In this document: positions 25,621 to 35,325 of the stretch, one piece after another
How the letters are laid out: each line of letters opens with the position of its first letter
Numbering within the stretch: position 1 is the stretch's first letter
Assembly: GCA_030688315.1 (NCBI GenBank)
Contig: JAUYIT010000020.1
Location: 1-51,097, forward strand
Source: Candidatus Komeilibacteria bacterium
GTDB taxonomy: Bacteria; Patescibacteriota; Patescibacteriia; UBA1558; UBA10009
Length of the DNA: 51,097 nt
Direction: 5' to 3'
Translations under genes and position numbers: made by a program
The notes under the pieces: model-generated
The model's database searches: none
What the model saw: the letters and a program-made list of their open reading frames with translations, nothing else
What the model was told of the DNA's origin: nothing

Positions 25621-26423
25621 TTGTCACCCCAGGCATCGAGCGCCTTGTTAAAGAAGTTTTGGCCGAATTGGCGGAACTGATTTGTTTTCGGTTTGGTCGT
25701 TTCAACCAGAGCCAGAGCGGTTTCGCCACTGGATTGGATTAAGTTTCCAAACTTTTCCTTGATCATCTCAAGGTCAAAATAGCGCGCCAAACTGGCAGCG
25801 ATACCTTGGGCGATCCATTTGTTCTCGGCAAAGCGGTTAAGCACTGCCTTGGTCCATTCCTCCGGATCGTCGGTTTTGACCGATTCAATGGTTTTACCCA
25901 TTAAATCGATCACGGGAATGTAGTTGGCTTCGCAGTGCAGGTTAGGCGAGAACTCCTGCTTGATCTCGGTCTTTTTCCCGCCTGACTTGTCATCGTCCTT
26001 GTCCTTCTTGTCTTCTTTTTTTTGAGAGTTGGACGTGACAACTGTAAAACTTTTCCGAATCAGGGGCTTGTTTGGTCCGGAAAAATTTTCTTCTTTCGCT
26101 CCGCCTTTGATTGAGGAATAAGCGGCGCAAGCCACTTCTTCCAAAATTTGGAGCGAAAACTCCTGATAGTCAGCGCTTTTCAGCACCCGAAAGACCCTAT
26201 CAAGTATCGGCGAGCAGGCCTTATGGCCTGACCGCGCAAACAGGATCCGGAACATTCCGACCGCCGTTTCGTTTTGGCGGTCCTTCCTGTGCTCGTGATC
26301 ATCCTTATCACTGGGGACACCCAAAATCTGTTCAAACACTATGTGCTGAACAAAATTTTTTCCCCAGTCCTTGGCTTCCCGGCCAATGACTTTGGCAACG
26401 GTCGCTACTGCCTCTACTGCCAT
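25617..26423 (-). CDS. Hypothetical protein with charged linker
   Basis: The start is placed at ATG 26423 (MAVEAVATVAKVIGREAKDW, 268 residues) because AGGAG lies five bases upstream, one of the few clear Shine-Dalgarno sites in the window. A TTG at 26477 in frame would add 18 residues but falls inside a leader hairpin. An N-terminal helical domain (residues 1-135) is joined by a Lys/Asp-rich linker (KKEDKKDKDDDKSGGKKTE) to a second helical domain. No family is recognised. It is coupled by a 4-base overlap to the membrane protein downstream, suggesting a membrane-associated complex. Confidence 0.65.
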   Translation of the reverse strand: MAVEAVATVAKVIGREAKDWGKNFVQHIVFEQILGVPSDKDDHEHRKDRQNETAVGMFRILFARSGHKACSPILDRVFRVLKSADYQEFSLQILEEVACAAYSSIKGGAKEENFSGPNKPLIRKSFTVVTSNSQKKEDKKDKDDDKSGGKKTEIKQEFSPNLHCEANYIPVIDLMGKTIESVKTDDPEEWTKAVLNRFAENKWIAQGIAASLARYFDLEMIKEKFGNLIQSSGETALALVETTKPKTNQFRQFGQNFFNKALDAWGDK

Positions 26424-26466
26424 TATTTCTCCTTGCCGTCCGAAGACGGCTGTTTGTGTTTTTTTG

Positions 26467-26525
26467 ATTTCAGACAAAAGCCAAAAAACCGATCAAAGCT
26501 GATTTGCTGGAATTTTGTCTGAAAT
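26467..26525 (-). promoter_or_regulatory. 13-bp inverted repeat in the mRNA leader
   Basis: ATTTCAGACAAAA (26467-26479) and TTTTGTCTGAAAT (26513-26525) are perfect arms. They lie between the promoter and the Shine-Dalgarno site of the minus-strand pair, so they would fold in the RNA or bind a regulator. Confidence 0.5.
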
Positions 26526-26591
26526 GTTTGTCAAAGTACCCTATTTTCCCAATTTTCTTGAGTTTTCCACAATTTGGGAATATAACAAGTA

Positions 26592-26620
26592 AAGATACCA
26601 TAATTTACAATAAATGTCAA
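26592..26620 (-). promoter_or_regulatory. Minus-strand sigma70-type promoter
   Basis: On the minus strand TTGACA (26620-26615), a 17-base spacer and TATCTT (26597-26592). The leader to ATG 26423 is about 160 nt, unusually long for this window. Confidence 0.65.
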
Positions 26621-26709
26621 GCTTCGGCTAATTTTATCCCAGCCAAAACTATTGACAGCATTTTACATTCGTACTATTGTTAAATGTTTCTTACAATTAA
26701 GTTGATTAT

Positions 26710-26738
26710 TTGAAAAGTTGGTCAAATTAGAGTAAAAT
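26710..26738 (+). promoter_or_regulatory. Plus-strand promoter that decides the next start codon
   Basis: TTGAAA (26710-26715), a 17-base spacer, TAAAAT (26733-26738). Transcription would start near 26745, after the first in-frame ATG (26740), so ATG 26776 is preferred. Confidence 0.6.
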
Positions 26739-26775
26739 TATGGTTAGTAATAGTGTCATTAACCAATTTTCAACT

Positions 26776-27108
26776 ATGAATAATATCATGGACCAATACG
26801 TTAATCAAATCATGCAACAGGCGGGTATTGCCAATTTGCCCGAGGATTTTAAAAAGGATTACGTGGCCAAGCTCTCGGCCGAGGCGCAACGGCGCTTGGG
26901 CATTATGGCTATGGGCGAAATGGACGAACAGGGCTTAAAGGATTTTGAACAGCTGATGGAGGAAAACAAGGAACAAAATCCCCAAGCGCTGATGGAATTT
27001 TTTAAAGCCCGTATTCCCGATTTTGAAAATAAAGTAACCGTTGCTTTAAAACAGTTTGCCGAAGAATTTGTTGATGGCGCCGCTAAGCTTAAAAAAGCAA
27101 GCAATTAA
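26776..27108 (+). CDS. Small acidic helical protein
   Basis: The protein is 110 residues from ATG 26776 (MNNIMDQYVNQIMQQAG). An upstream ATG at 26740 lies ahead of the predicted transcription start. It is all helical, with NLPEDFKKDYVAKLSAEAQRRLGIMAMGEM near residues 21-50 and FKARIPDFENKVTVALKQFAEEF near 77-99. Similar short proteins occur in CPR genomes, but no function is known to me. It lies 30 bases before the giant gene and shares its transcript. Confidence 0.65.
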   Translation: MNNIMDQYVNQIMQQAGIANLPEDFKKDYVAKLSAEAQRRLGIMAMGEMDEQGLKDFEQLMEENKEQNPQALMEFFKARIPDFENKVTVALKQFAEEFVDGAAKLKKASN

Positions 27109-27138
27109 AATATTTTTTTCAACTCTAATAAAGTTTTT

Positions 27139-30100
27139 ATGCCCGAACAACCGGATAAAAATAATATAGTCGAACCTAAACCCAATAACAAAGGCAACAA
27201 GCCAAAGGTTGATATGAAAGATTTGGAGGTTGTCGGTGATTTAAACTCGGCGGAAAAAATTGATAAAAGAAGCCCCGAGCTTAAGTCGGTCATTAGTCAA
27301 ATTGAAGAGATTATTAAAAATTTGGGCAATAACAAACAAAAATTCAATGAACTGATTGAGAGTTTTGAAATGCAAAAAAAAGGCCTTGAGGCGGTTGAAA
27401 CAATGCCTCAAGCAAACCAACAGTTATTGGACCAGACCTTTATAAGGGAGTTTCAATCTCTATTAGCTGGCTTTAACAAAAAATTAGGTAAAAAACAGAA
27501 ACCGCCAGCGCCTCAACCACCGGCAAAAAATCCCGATAATGCTAATTTAACGCCCGATCAGCTGGAAACAGCTGACTGGCTTCTTTCCTCCACGCCAAAA
27601 AATGAAAAGGAACGGCGTTTTCTTGATTTGGCTCAACAAATCGCCCTATTCATAAAAAACGAATCTCAGCCATTGGTTAATAAGTTGAAAAAAGAAGAAA
27701 CTAACAGTTTTGGAATTACTGGATCAGCGATGTTAGAACAACTAGCAATCAATTTGCAAAATAAAATTTTGCACCAGCATAAAGTGGGTCAGTATGATGT
27801 TGAAAGTTTTGATGATATTGTAGGTTTAGATGAATTATTTAATATACTTAAGGAACGCGTTGATGCATATAAAATAACCAAGGAGGAAAAAACGGAACCA
27901 GTTGATGCTAAACAACAAGCAGCGCAGAAAATAATTGAAAAGTTTGAAAAATTGGCGGTTATACCGATGACCAAGGCCTTGGATCAATTAAAACTGTTAA
28001 TCAGCGGTTTATCGGAAGATAAAGACAGGCAAGACACCTTAATACATTTTATAGATCTGCAGTTTAGTCAATTTCGCACAATAGAAAAAGAGATACAGGA
28101 ATCATATAAATCCCAACAAGACACCTCTTCATTTAATCTCGATTATTTGACTGAATGTTATAATGAAGCCAAAAAGTTGTTAAAATCGGTTAAGGATGAG
28201 GTCGCAAAACAAAATAAACTTTCAAGTTTAGTTTCCGTACAAAAGACAGCGCCATTGGGCGATACGCCGGAACAGCTGAGCGAAAAAACCACTGAAGAAA
28301 AGTATCAGGAACTGGCCGAGTGGGCTAAAAAGATGCCCCTGCGTTTGTCAGCTTTAAAATCGGGTTACGGTTTTGAGCCATTGATTTCCAAGTTTTATGA
28401 TATTAGTAGTCAATTTAATGTCGTAAATACTTTTAAAAATTTAAAAAATTTGCGCGACTCCGCGGAGTATAATGACCAGGTAAACAGCGCTTATGATTCG
28501 TTTAAGATTTTTAATGAAGAATTAATAGCGGCTGAAAAAGAATTTTCTACTCAAAAGCCCCTTAAAATAGGGGACTTAATCCAGCGCCAGTATAATGGCA
28601 AGGATAAACTCAAGGAACCGCTCGCCATCCAGGAAGTATTTGATTTTAACGGTCAATTGATGATTCGTGTTTTAGAGGATGGTAAACGCCAGGTAATGCC
28701 ATATTTTGAGGCCAGGTTGGTTGAGTTGGCGCCTGAACCTCTTACCCCACCTTTGACCAAAGCCGGCCAAAAAGATCTTGCCAGCCATGCTAAAAAATAT
28801 TTAGCTGAACAATTCGGCTATTTTGACATTGAACCGGAAAAAATCTTTGGTTCTTTAACCGAAGCAGAGGTTGGACAATTTACGGAATTATTAAGAACCG
28901 GCGATAAAAGCGGAATGGTTGATTTTTGTAAATCAGCTATTAATAAACTGTTAATTAGCGAGAGTAGGGAAAAAGAGTTAAGCGATGAAATGGCTCAAAA
29001 AATCGCCGAGGAATTGGAAAAATTAATTACCCAAACCATTGAACTTCAGGCAATTAGCGAGGCGAATAAGCTGAATCTCAAAAAAGCAGGAAACCTCGGC
29101 ATGGCCATGGTTAAAAATTACGCCGTAATCGCCGGTACCATTGCCGCTGTTGGCGCGTTAGGTTTTTCCACGGCCGGTATTGGAGCTGTCGGTGCGATAA
29201 CCGTAGCTTCTTTGGGCTTAAGGCGCTGGCTGGAGCATAAAAAGAAAAAAGGCCAACCCCAGGCAGAAGAAAAATACAAGCAAGATCTTAAGCGGGCCAA
29301 AGAAGAAGTTTTAGGAAGGTTCGCGAATGATGTTAATTTAAAAGCCAAGTTAAGCGGAATTATCGCCAATCAGCTAAGAGAACAAACCGGCGGCGTTGCC
29401 CTTGCCCAGGTTAAAAATTTCGCTCCGGCTGAATTGGAAACCGAAGAAAAAGAGACCGCTCAAAAATTGGACCTTAGACAGCAAAAGATCTTTGAGAGTG
29501 TTTTAAGCTACGTTCGCCTTAATAATCCCGATGCCTCCTCGGAGCAAATTCAAAGCATGGCCGTGGTTATGGCTATGACTCTGGGCATGCATGAAACAAC
29601 TGATCGGGACGCGGCTGATAAGCTGGCTAAAATTAAAGCGGATAAAGACGGCGCAATTGAACTGATAAAAAAATTCAATCAGGCGCGTTTTGGCGCTAAA
29701 CCAAAAGACGTTGACGATAATGTTTGGCAGGCAATCGGCCGTGACGCTTTGGCGGTTGGCCTTGGCACGGGTGTGGGCATGGCCATTAGGACCAATGAAT
29801 ATGCCAGAGTGTTAATGGGAGCGGTTGCCGGAGCCACTTTTGGTCACGCCATTGGCGGCTGGCTGGATAAAAAAGCTGAAGAAAAGGGCATGCTGGCAAT
29901 AGACGGCATGATCACTTCCTCGGAATCTAAAATTAAGGATTTAGAACTGCATTCCGATCAGGTAAACGCCTTAAGCCAAAACGCGACCTTTGTCGCTTCC
30001 AAACTGGAAATGGGTCTGCTGGATAAAAATCCGGTTCTGTTAAACCGCGCCAAAAATTTTATTTACAACGTCAGGCAATTGGAATTAAAAAACCAGACGG

Positions 30101-33100
30101 CTTTAGATCAACTATTGAACCTGCAGAAAAAAAACAATAATGCCTTGGCCGGTCAGTTAAAAGGCGACTTAAAGGTTTTGGAAAAGAGCGTTAAATACAA
30201 AAGACGCTGGGGCGCCGCCTTTGGCGCAATTTTGGGCGCGGTTGGCGCGGAAGCCGCTTTTCATTATTTTGGGAATAATAATGGCAAAAGTGGTGAGTTA
30301 GAAGGGACTACCGATGGTCAATCTGATTTGAATAAATATTCCGGCGGATCATTGGAACAACTAAGGCGTCATGACATTGATTATGATATTGTAAATAACA
30401 ATATTGATGTCAAGCGGCCTATGTCAGTTTTAACCTTTGATATCGGATCAGTGCCCTATGACTATACTGATAAAACAGTTACTTTTAAAGGATCAATAAT
30501 TTCTCAAGATGAATTTTTCAAAGTTCACCCTTATGCCGGTATTATTCAGGAAAAAGAAATTATTTTTCCTGGTTTCATGGGTCAGGACGATTTGACACCC
30601 GATGGCAAGCCGATTGACCAGAATGTGGTTCCGGTGGTTGCTAAACAGCCGGCCGGATCAATTGAACCGACCACGGTCATGGTAGAAGGCAAGTCGGTCG
30701 CGTTAACCACGGAAATTAAGGCGCAGTTAAAAACGGGCGATACCATTGTTGATTATGGCGAGGTGGACAAAAATAAAAGCGTTTCCGAGGCCTTAAATAA
30801 AGCCATGGCCCCCAATGCCACGGTCACGGTTATTAACCCCGACGGTAAGGTGTTGCTGACCGCGAATGGCCAGCCCGTTAAGTTTTACGCCAACTTGGCT
30901 CATGAAGGCGACCAGGTTTTTGAAGTTAAGCACGCCGATGGCAGTAAAGAAATTTTTGTGCAAAAAGCCGGCGTAACCGTTAAAGAGGGTCAAAGTTTGC
31001 AAGGCCGTTATGATGAAATTGCCGCCAAATTTAAACTTGATCAAATTCCCCCAGATTTTAAGGATAAATTTAACACCGATAAAGATCAGGGCGGGTTCCA
31101 TCAGCGCCTTAATTATCAGGAAGCGCAGGCGGCCAGAAACGCCTGGGACGCGGACCATTCATCAGCCACCGCCGGTTCACAAGTTTCAGGCGCACCTTCC
31201 AGCCAAGGCCAACCCATTTTTGATAACTCACATCAAGGCGCGCCTTTGGCCAAACAAGATCCGGCTCCTGCTCCAAAAACTGAACCGGATAATTTGGATT
31301 TGGTCGGAACCGCCAATGGCCAAAAAATTATTCCCGCAACAGAAGTTACTCCCAATTTACTGCCTTCACCTCAACGCGATTTGATAGACAACTCATTATC
31401 TCATGGCAATAAAGCTAAGTTATTGGCTGACCTGATTGCCGGCCATGATCTTGAGCTGGGCAATGGAGATTATCTGCAGGCCATTGACTATACTTCCGAC
31501 ACCGACGATGTGGCTGACGGTTTTTTGGTTAAAACCAGTGATAATACCATTATCTATGAGGCCAAATTTTCGCAAAACCCGACTAATGATGAATTTGGCA
31601 AGCTTTTGGCACAAGCAAAAACAGCCAGTAATAATTTACAAAGCATCGCCGATCATTTAGGCACGAACCGGTTGGAAGCGGCCAAGTTTTTTGCCGAATA
31701 CAAAACCAGCACCAGCGTGCCCGAACTGACCGATTTTAAACCGGGCGACGGCAATTACCAGATGCTGGATAATTTTGTTAAAAAATTGGGCCAGGATAAT
31801 TTGGACCTGCTTAAGGATGCGAGAGGCGGCTATTCGCTTACCAGAATAGGGTTTGCCTCGGAAATGATGCACCGCGGCTGGAGGCCGGAAGAAATAAAAA
31901 ATATTTTTGAAAAAATGCCGGGTTATCAGGAGCAGAGCCTTTTCCATCGTCTTATTGATGATAAAAAATATTCGGCGTCCGCCCGGCAAATTTTAGACGG
32001 TTTGGCTATGGCGGAAAAGCTTAATCTTAACAGTACCAGAGAATTGGCCTTTGCCCAATTGGCGGCCGATGCCACTAAAGATTACGGCCCGGAAAAAGCT
32101 ATTGAATACGCGCAAAGGATTTTTGGCCAAAATGACCAAAAATTTACGGCAACCCGGATAACTTACAATGAAACCAATCAAATTCATATTGAAGGTCTAT
32201 CTGACGGCACTAGCACCGTGCAAAAATGTATTCTTGATGTTAAGGCCAAAACAATTATTATTGTTACAGGTGACAAGTTCAAAGAATATGAATTAGTTGA
32301 TGATGATGACTTAAACAGCATAAGCCAGTATTTAAAAACTGAAGCGCCCGTTGATCAGGGAGCCGGCGCGGAAACCGGTCAAAAAGGGGGTGCGGATGGG
32401 TCAAACCCGGATGTGGGTCAGCAAAAGGTTGTTGCATTATCCGATGGTAGTTTAAGTAGATTTTATAAAAATGATCAGGGCGAAGTAACCGGTTTTGAAG
32501 CCGCCGAGGTTCAGCATGGTGGCACCGGTCGGGAATACTTAATAGCCGGTTATGAACAGAATCTTGCCGCCAATCTCAACATTAAAGATCAGCAATTGGC
32601 TCTGAACAAAATTTCCGAAAGCAACGGATTATTAGTGGTTCTATTGGAAACCTACGAAATAATAAAAAATAATCAGGACTTTGCTAAAGAAGCTGAATTT
32701 CTTAAAGCAGAAATTATAAGCACTATGGATGATTCCGAGCGTAAATTCAACGCGGGGATTTATAACCGCTCGGCGGTTAATGATGTACTGGTCGGCAATC
32801 ACGCTCCGCTTAAACCGGGCGAGAAGTGGTTAGAAAATGCTCCAAAGACCGATGTTCCTCCAACTTCAGGCGAATCACAGCCGGCGGAAGAATCTGGGCG
32901 AAATTTGATTAAACCAATGCAAGATGCTCCTCGTCCATTTAAAGCGGAACAGTATTTTACCAAAGGCACTGGCACGGATAAAATTAATTTTTTATTAAGC
33001 CAAATCAAGGGCAATAAGGAAGTATTTAACACGCCGGACGGCAAAGAAATCCATCTGCTTAAAGAAACCAACAAAGGTCCTTGGTTTAAAGTGCGTGAAA

Positions 33101-33984
33101 GAGGGGATACCAGAATGGAAATGATTGACGAAGGCCCTTTAACCGAATCAAATTTGGAAAAATTTGAACGAGCGGCCGGTTTAAGCAAACAGCCGGACGG
33201 CGCGGCAGTTAAAGAAATTGGCGTTGTTTTGCCAAAAAATTATGAAATTGCCCAAACGGCAGAAAGCATGGTCGGCAAGCCGTACGATATTGATCCTCAA
33301 GCCGGCCTTGATTGCATGACTTTAATCAGCGATGCCGCTAACAAAAACTTGGGCCAATACAAAGTTTTGGATGATTATGTGGAATATTTAAGTAAAAATA
33401 GGGATAACTCTAATAAAATTACTTTTTCACAGTTTTTTGCCGAACAGAATCCAATATTTAAACATGATAATTGGGATATGGTTAGGCCACAGTTAAAGCC
33501 CGGACAGTATTTAATTGCCCTGGAATCGCCGGCCGGTCCTACTCATGGCCCTGAAGGCCATGGCGGGATTTTAACGGTTACGACTGAAGGTCAATTTATA
33601 TTGCATCACGCTTCCTCTTCAGCCATTCTGCCAGTAGGTTCAACGGAGCCGGTTTCCCTTCATCAGCTTACCTTAAAAATTGACGGCAAGGAATATAGCG
33701 GGTACGATATCGTGGAAAAGTTCGCGGATGAATATAAAAAGGACAGATCGGAAGCCGAAGATGGCGCTAAAATTTACAGTGCCGAGTTGATGAAACGGTT
33801 GCATTTTTACAAAGACGGGCAAGAAATAATACCCCAACTGCAACCGGATGGCGCGCTAAGAATGGGCTATGTGGTTAGAGATTTGGATTTGGCAAGCTAT
33901 TTTACTTTTAATCCTAATTTTTCCAAAGATGTAAGTATTTTGCCTTTACTCAAGAAACCGTCGGTTTTGGCCAACGCCGCTTAA
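27139..33984 (+). CDS. Giant 2281-residue protein with C-terminal NlpC/P60-like domain
   Basis: The protein is rich in Lys, Gln, Asp and Glu. Residues 1-640 are mostly helical and coiled, with a small SH3/KOW-like segment near 470-535 (LKIGDLIQRQYNGKDKL). Three Gly/Ala-rich hydrophobic segments at about 652-690, 873-910 and 1021-1045 may enter the membrane. A long extracytoplasmic-type region with a Pro/Gln/Ser linker (about 1350-1400) follows. The C-terminal region reads as a papain-like NlpC/P60 or CHAP fold: AQTAESMVGKPYD, LDCMTLISDAA with Cys2059, and GPEGHGGILTV with His2141. That suggests peptidoglycan or amide hydrolysis. The rest is unassigned. It is closed by a terminator at 34006. 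Confidence 0.75.
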   Translation: MPEQPDKNNIVEPKPNNKGNKPKVDMKDLEVVGDLNSAEKIDKRSPELKSVISQIEEIIKNLGNNKQKFNELIESFEMQKKGLEAVETMPQANQQLLDQTFIREFQSLLAGFNKKLGKKQKPPAPQPPAKNPDNANLTPDQLETADWLLSSTPKNEKERRFLDLAQQIALFIKNESQPLVNKLKKEETNSFGITGSAMLEQLAINLQNKILHQHKVGQYDVESFDDIVGLDELFNILKERVDAYKITKEEKTEPVDAKQQAAQKIIEKFEKLAVIPMTKALDQLKLLISGLSEDKDRQDTLIHFIDLQFSQFRTIEKEIQESYKSQQDTSSFNLDYLTECYNEAKKLLKSVKDEVAKQNKLSSLVSVQKTAPLGDTPEQLSEKTTEEKYQELAEWAKKMPLRLSALKSGYGFEPLISKFYDISSQFNVVNTFKNLKNLRDSAEYNDQVNSAYDSFKIFNEELIAAEKEFSTQKPLKIGDLIQRQYNGKDKLKEPLAIQEVFDFNGQLMIRVLEDGKRQVMPYFEARLVELAPEPLTPPLTKAGQKDLASHAKKYLAEQFGYFDIEPEKIFGSLTEAEVGQFTELLRTGDKSGMVDFCKSAINKLLISESREKELSDEMAQKIAEELEKLITQTIELQAISEANKLNLKKAGNLGMAMVKNYAVIAGTIAAVGALGFSTAGIGAVGAITVASLGLRRWLEHKKKKGQPQAEEKYKQDLKRAKEEVLGRFANDVNLKAKLSGIIANQLREQTGGVALAQVKNFAPAELETEEKETAQKLDLRQQKIFESVLSYVRLNNPDASSEQIQSMAVVMAMTLGMHETTDRDAADKLAKIKADKDGAIELIKKFNQARFGAKPKDVDDNVWQAIGRDALAVGLGTGVGMAIRTNEYARVLMGAVAGATFGHAIGGWLDKKAEEKGMLAIDGMITSSESKIKDLELHSDQVNALSQNATFVASKLEMGLLDKNPVLLNRAKNFIYNVRQLELKNQTALDQLLNLQKKNNNALAGQLKGDLKVLEKSVKYKRRWGAAFGAILGAVGAEAAFHYFGNNNGKSGELEGTTDGQSDLNKYSGGSLEQLRRHDIDYDIVNNNIDVKRPMSVLTFDIGSVPYDYTDKTVTFKGSIISQDEFFKVHPYAGIIQEKEIIFPGFMGQDDLTPDGKPIDQNVVPVVAKQPAGSIEPTTVMVEGKSVALTTEIKAQLKTGDTIVDYGEVDKNKSVSEALNKAMAPNATVTVINPDGKVLLTANGQPVKFYANLAHEGDQVFEVKHADGSKEIFVQKAGVTVKEGQSLQGRYDEIAAKFKLDQIPPDFKDKFNTDKDQGGFHQRLNYQEAQAARNAWDADHSSATAGSQVSGAPSSQGQPIFDNSHQGAPLAKQDPAPAPKTEPDNLDLVGTANGQKIIPATEVTPNLLPSPQRDLIDNSLSHGNKAKLLADLIAGHDLELGNGDYLQAIDYTSDTDDVADGFLVKTSDNTIIYEAKFSQNPTNDEFGKLLAQAKTASNNLQSIADHLGTNRLEAAKFFAEYKTSTSVPELTDFKPGDGNYQMLDNFVKKLGQDNLDLLKDARGGYSLTRIGFASEMMHRGWRPEEIKNIFEKMPGYQEQSLFHRLIDDKKYSASARQILDGLAMAEKLNLNSTRELAFAQLAADATKDYGPEKAIEYAQRIFGQNDQKFTATRITYNETNQIHIEGLSDGTSTVQKCILDVKAKTIIIVTGDKFKEYELVDDDDLNSISQYLKTEAPVDQGAGAETGQKGGADGSNPDVGQQKVVALSDGSLSRFYKNDQGEVTGFEAAEVQHGGTGREYLIAGYEQNLAANLNIKDQQLALNKISESNGLLVVLLETYEIIKNNQDFAKEAEFLKAEIISTMDDSERKFNAGIYNRSAVNDVLVGNHAPLKPGEKWLENAPKTDVPPTSGESQPAEESGRNLIKPMQDAPRPFKAEQYFTKGTGTDKINFLLSQIKGNKEVFNTPDGKEIHLLKETNKGPWFKVRERGDTRMEMIDEGPLTESNLEKFERAAGLSKQPDGAAVKEIGVVLPKNYEIAQTAESMVGKPYDIDPQAGLDCMTLISDAANKNLGQYKVLDDYVEYLSKNRDNSNKITFSQFFAEQNPIFKHDNWDMVRPQLKPGQYLIALESPAGPTHGPEGHGGILTVTTEGQFILHHASSSAILPVGSTEPVSLHQLTLKIDGKEYSGYDIVEKFADEYKKDRSEAEDGAKIYSAELMKRLHFYKDGQEIIPQLQPDGALRMGYVVRDLDLASYFTFNPNFSKDVSILPLLKKPSVLANAA

Positions 33985-34005
33985 GAGAATTGGAGTAAAA
34001 AAATT

Positions 34006-34044
34006 CCCCTGAAGTGATGCCTTGCATCTGCTTCAGGGGTTTTT
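34006..34044. terminator. Terminator between convergent genes
   Basis: CCCCTGAAG (34006-34014) pairs with CTTCAGGGG (34031-34039), then TTTTT. An A-run on the other side makes it usable on the minus strand too. Confidence 0.85.
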
Positions 34045-34060
34045 GATTCCGTTGGAACGG

Positions 34061-35104
34061 TTATTTGGCTGGCCAAACAGGCGGGTCAATAAACACGGGT
34101 TGAGCCGTGTTGGCTTGGCCTGACTGCGCGGCCGTTGGTTGCGGCTGAAAGGAGGTCTGTTGCGGTTGAGCGGGCGCGGAATATTCATCCCGGGCCTTTA
34201 ATCCGGCGGGCGGATCAATGGCATTGGCAGCGACCGGCGTGCCTGTCAGTGTGACGGGGTGAGCGGGCAATTGTGAACCATTTGCCATGGTGATGGCAAG
34301 GGGAGCCGGTTGGCCGGAAACGGTGGTTGCAACCATGCCGGAGGCGTTGGCAATCGGCGGACGGTTGACCGCTGTTTTGACGTGCGCCATTTGGCTATTC
34401 AGATCTTTAAGAACCGTATAAACGTTTTTTAACTCCGCTGCCCAGGTACTGTCCTGCTGACGGTACTTGGTTAGCTCGGCCAGCAAAGAATCGTCTTTTG
34501 CGGTTTTGGTTGAATCTTGCGCCTGCGCTATTTCCAGTTTGAGCGGGCGGGGCGGCCAATGCAGAAAAGCCATAGTCATCCATGCCACAACAAAACCGAT
34601 AAACAGCCATGCGGGCAGCAGTTTGGATTTTTTTGGCCGCTCAATAAACAGAAGCAGGGTTATTGCCAGAATGCCAGCTACAAACCACCAGGGCAGACCC
34701 GCGATGCCAAAAAAACTTTTTAAGCGCCAGCCCAGCCGACCTTCGGCCTGGGCTTCGGCCTGTTTGGCTAGCCGTTGCATGGCTGTGTTTTCTTGAGCCA
34801 GTTTTTTGGCTACCAGTTGTTGCTGGGCAACCTTGCGCAAACTGTCGGCCCGGATGGCTTCCTGGTACATGGCAATCTTGGCGGCCGTTAAAGTATCGCC
34901 GGCCAAAGCCAAGCTGTCATTAACCCTTTTGTTTTCCTCGCCCTGATTATGGACGGAGCGGAGCATCAGGGCTAATCCGACCAGAATGGCTAAGATTATA
35001 AATGATACTATAATCTTGGTTTTGCCGTCTTTTAAACCGGCACTTTGGCGCAGATTGGGATCGATAGGTATTTCGGCCTCGGGAAGATTTTGATCTTGAC
35101 TCAT
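34061..35104 (-). CDS. Membrane protein with coiled coil and Pro/Gln-rich tail
   Basis: A 347-residue protein with three membrane helices: about residues 30-47 (IIVSFIILAILVGLALML), 139-153 and 164-181. Between the first two is a charged coiled coil (NDSLALAGDTL...KKLAQENTAMQRLAKQAEAQAE). A second coiled stretch (about 195-240) follows the last helix, and the end is a Pro/Gln/Ala-rich disordered tail. No family is recognised. The start has a Shine-Dalgarno motif (AAAGGA) eight bases upstream. With the 24.3-26.4 kb pair it forms a set of minus-strand genes flanking the giant gene. Confidence 0.65.
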   Translation of the reverse strand: MSQDQNLPEAEIPIDPNLRQSAGLKDGKTKIIVSFIILAILVGLALMLRSVHNQGEENKRVNDSLALAGDTLTAAKIAMYQEAIRADSLRKVAQQQLVAKKLAQENTAMQRLAKQAEAQAEGRLGWRLKSFFGIAGLPWWFVAGILAITLLLFIERPKKSKLLPAWLFIGFVVAWMTMAFLHWPPRPLKLEIAQAQDSTKTAKDDSLLAELTKYRQQDSTWAAELKNVYTVLKDLNSQMAHVKTAVNRPPIANASGMVATTVSGQPAPLAITMANGSQLPAHPVTLTGTPVAANAIDPPAGLKARDEYSAPAQPQQTSFQPQPTAAQSGQANTAQPVFIDPPVWPAK

Positions 35105-35133
35105 GTTTTTCCTTTCAGGAAAATTTGATTATT

Positions 35134-35176
35134 GGCTTCTTTAAACAGTTTATCTGCTTAACTGTTCAAAAAAGCC
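35134..35176 (-). promoter_or_regulatory. Long hairpin in the mRNA leader
   Basis: GGCTTCTTTAAACAGTT (35134-35150) pairs with 35160-35176 at 15 of 17 positions around a 9-base loop. It lies between the minus-strand promoter and the Shine-Dalgarno site, like the hairpin at 26467-26525. Confidence 0.5.
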
Positions 35177-35219
35177 AACAACCTTTGTCAAAGTTCGTAA
35201 TAACTTTAGATTAGCACAA

Positions 35220-35247
35220 AATATACATTTTGTACAAAATTTGTCAA
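35220..35247 (-). promoter_or_regulatory. Minus-strand promoter with palindrome in its spacer
   Basis: On the minus strand TTGACA (35247-35242), a 16-base spacer and TATATT (35225-35220). The spacer contains the 14-bp palindrome ATTTTGTACAAAAT (35227-35240), a candidate operator. Confidence 0.6.
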
Positions 35248-35271
35248 GCCAGCTTAGGGCTAAATATAAGC

Positions 35272-35299
35272 TTGACAAAACCTTAAAAAGGAGTATAAT
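35272..35299 (+). promoter_or_regulatory. Strong sigma70-type promoter
   Basis: TTGACA (35272-35277), a 16-base spacer, TATAAT (35294-35299). It diverges from the minus-strand promoter 24 bases away. Confidence 0.75.
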
Positions 35300-35325
35300 A
35301 GCCAAGTTATCTAAACAATAACGAT

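Noticed and set aside
26424..26477. TTG 26477 as start of the minus-strand gene
   Set aside because: It lies inside a leader hairpin. ATG 26423 has AGGAG at the right distance.
26740..26775. ATG 26740 as start of the small helical protein
   Set aside because: A TTGAAA-17-TAAAAT promoter ends two bases before it, so transcription starts downstream of it.
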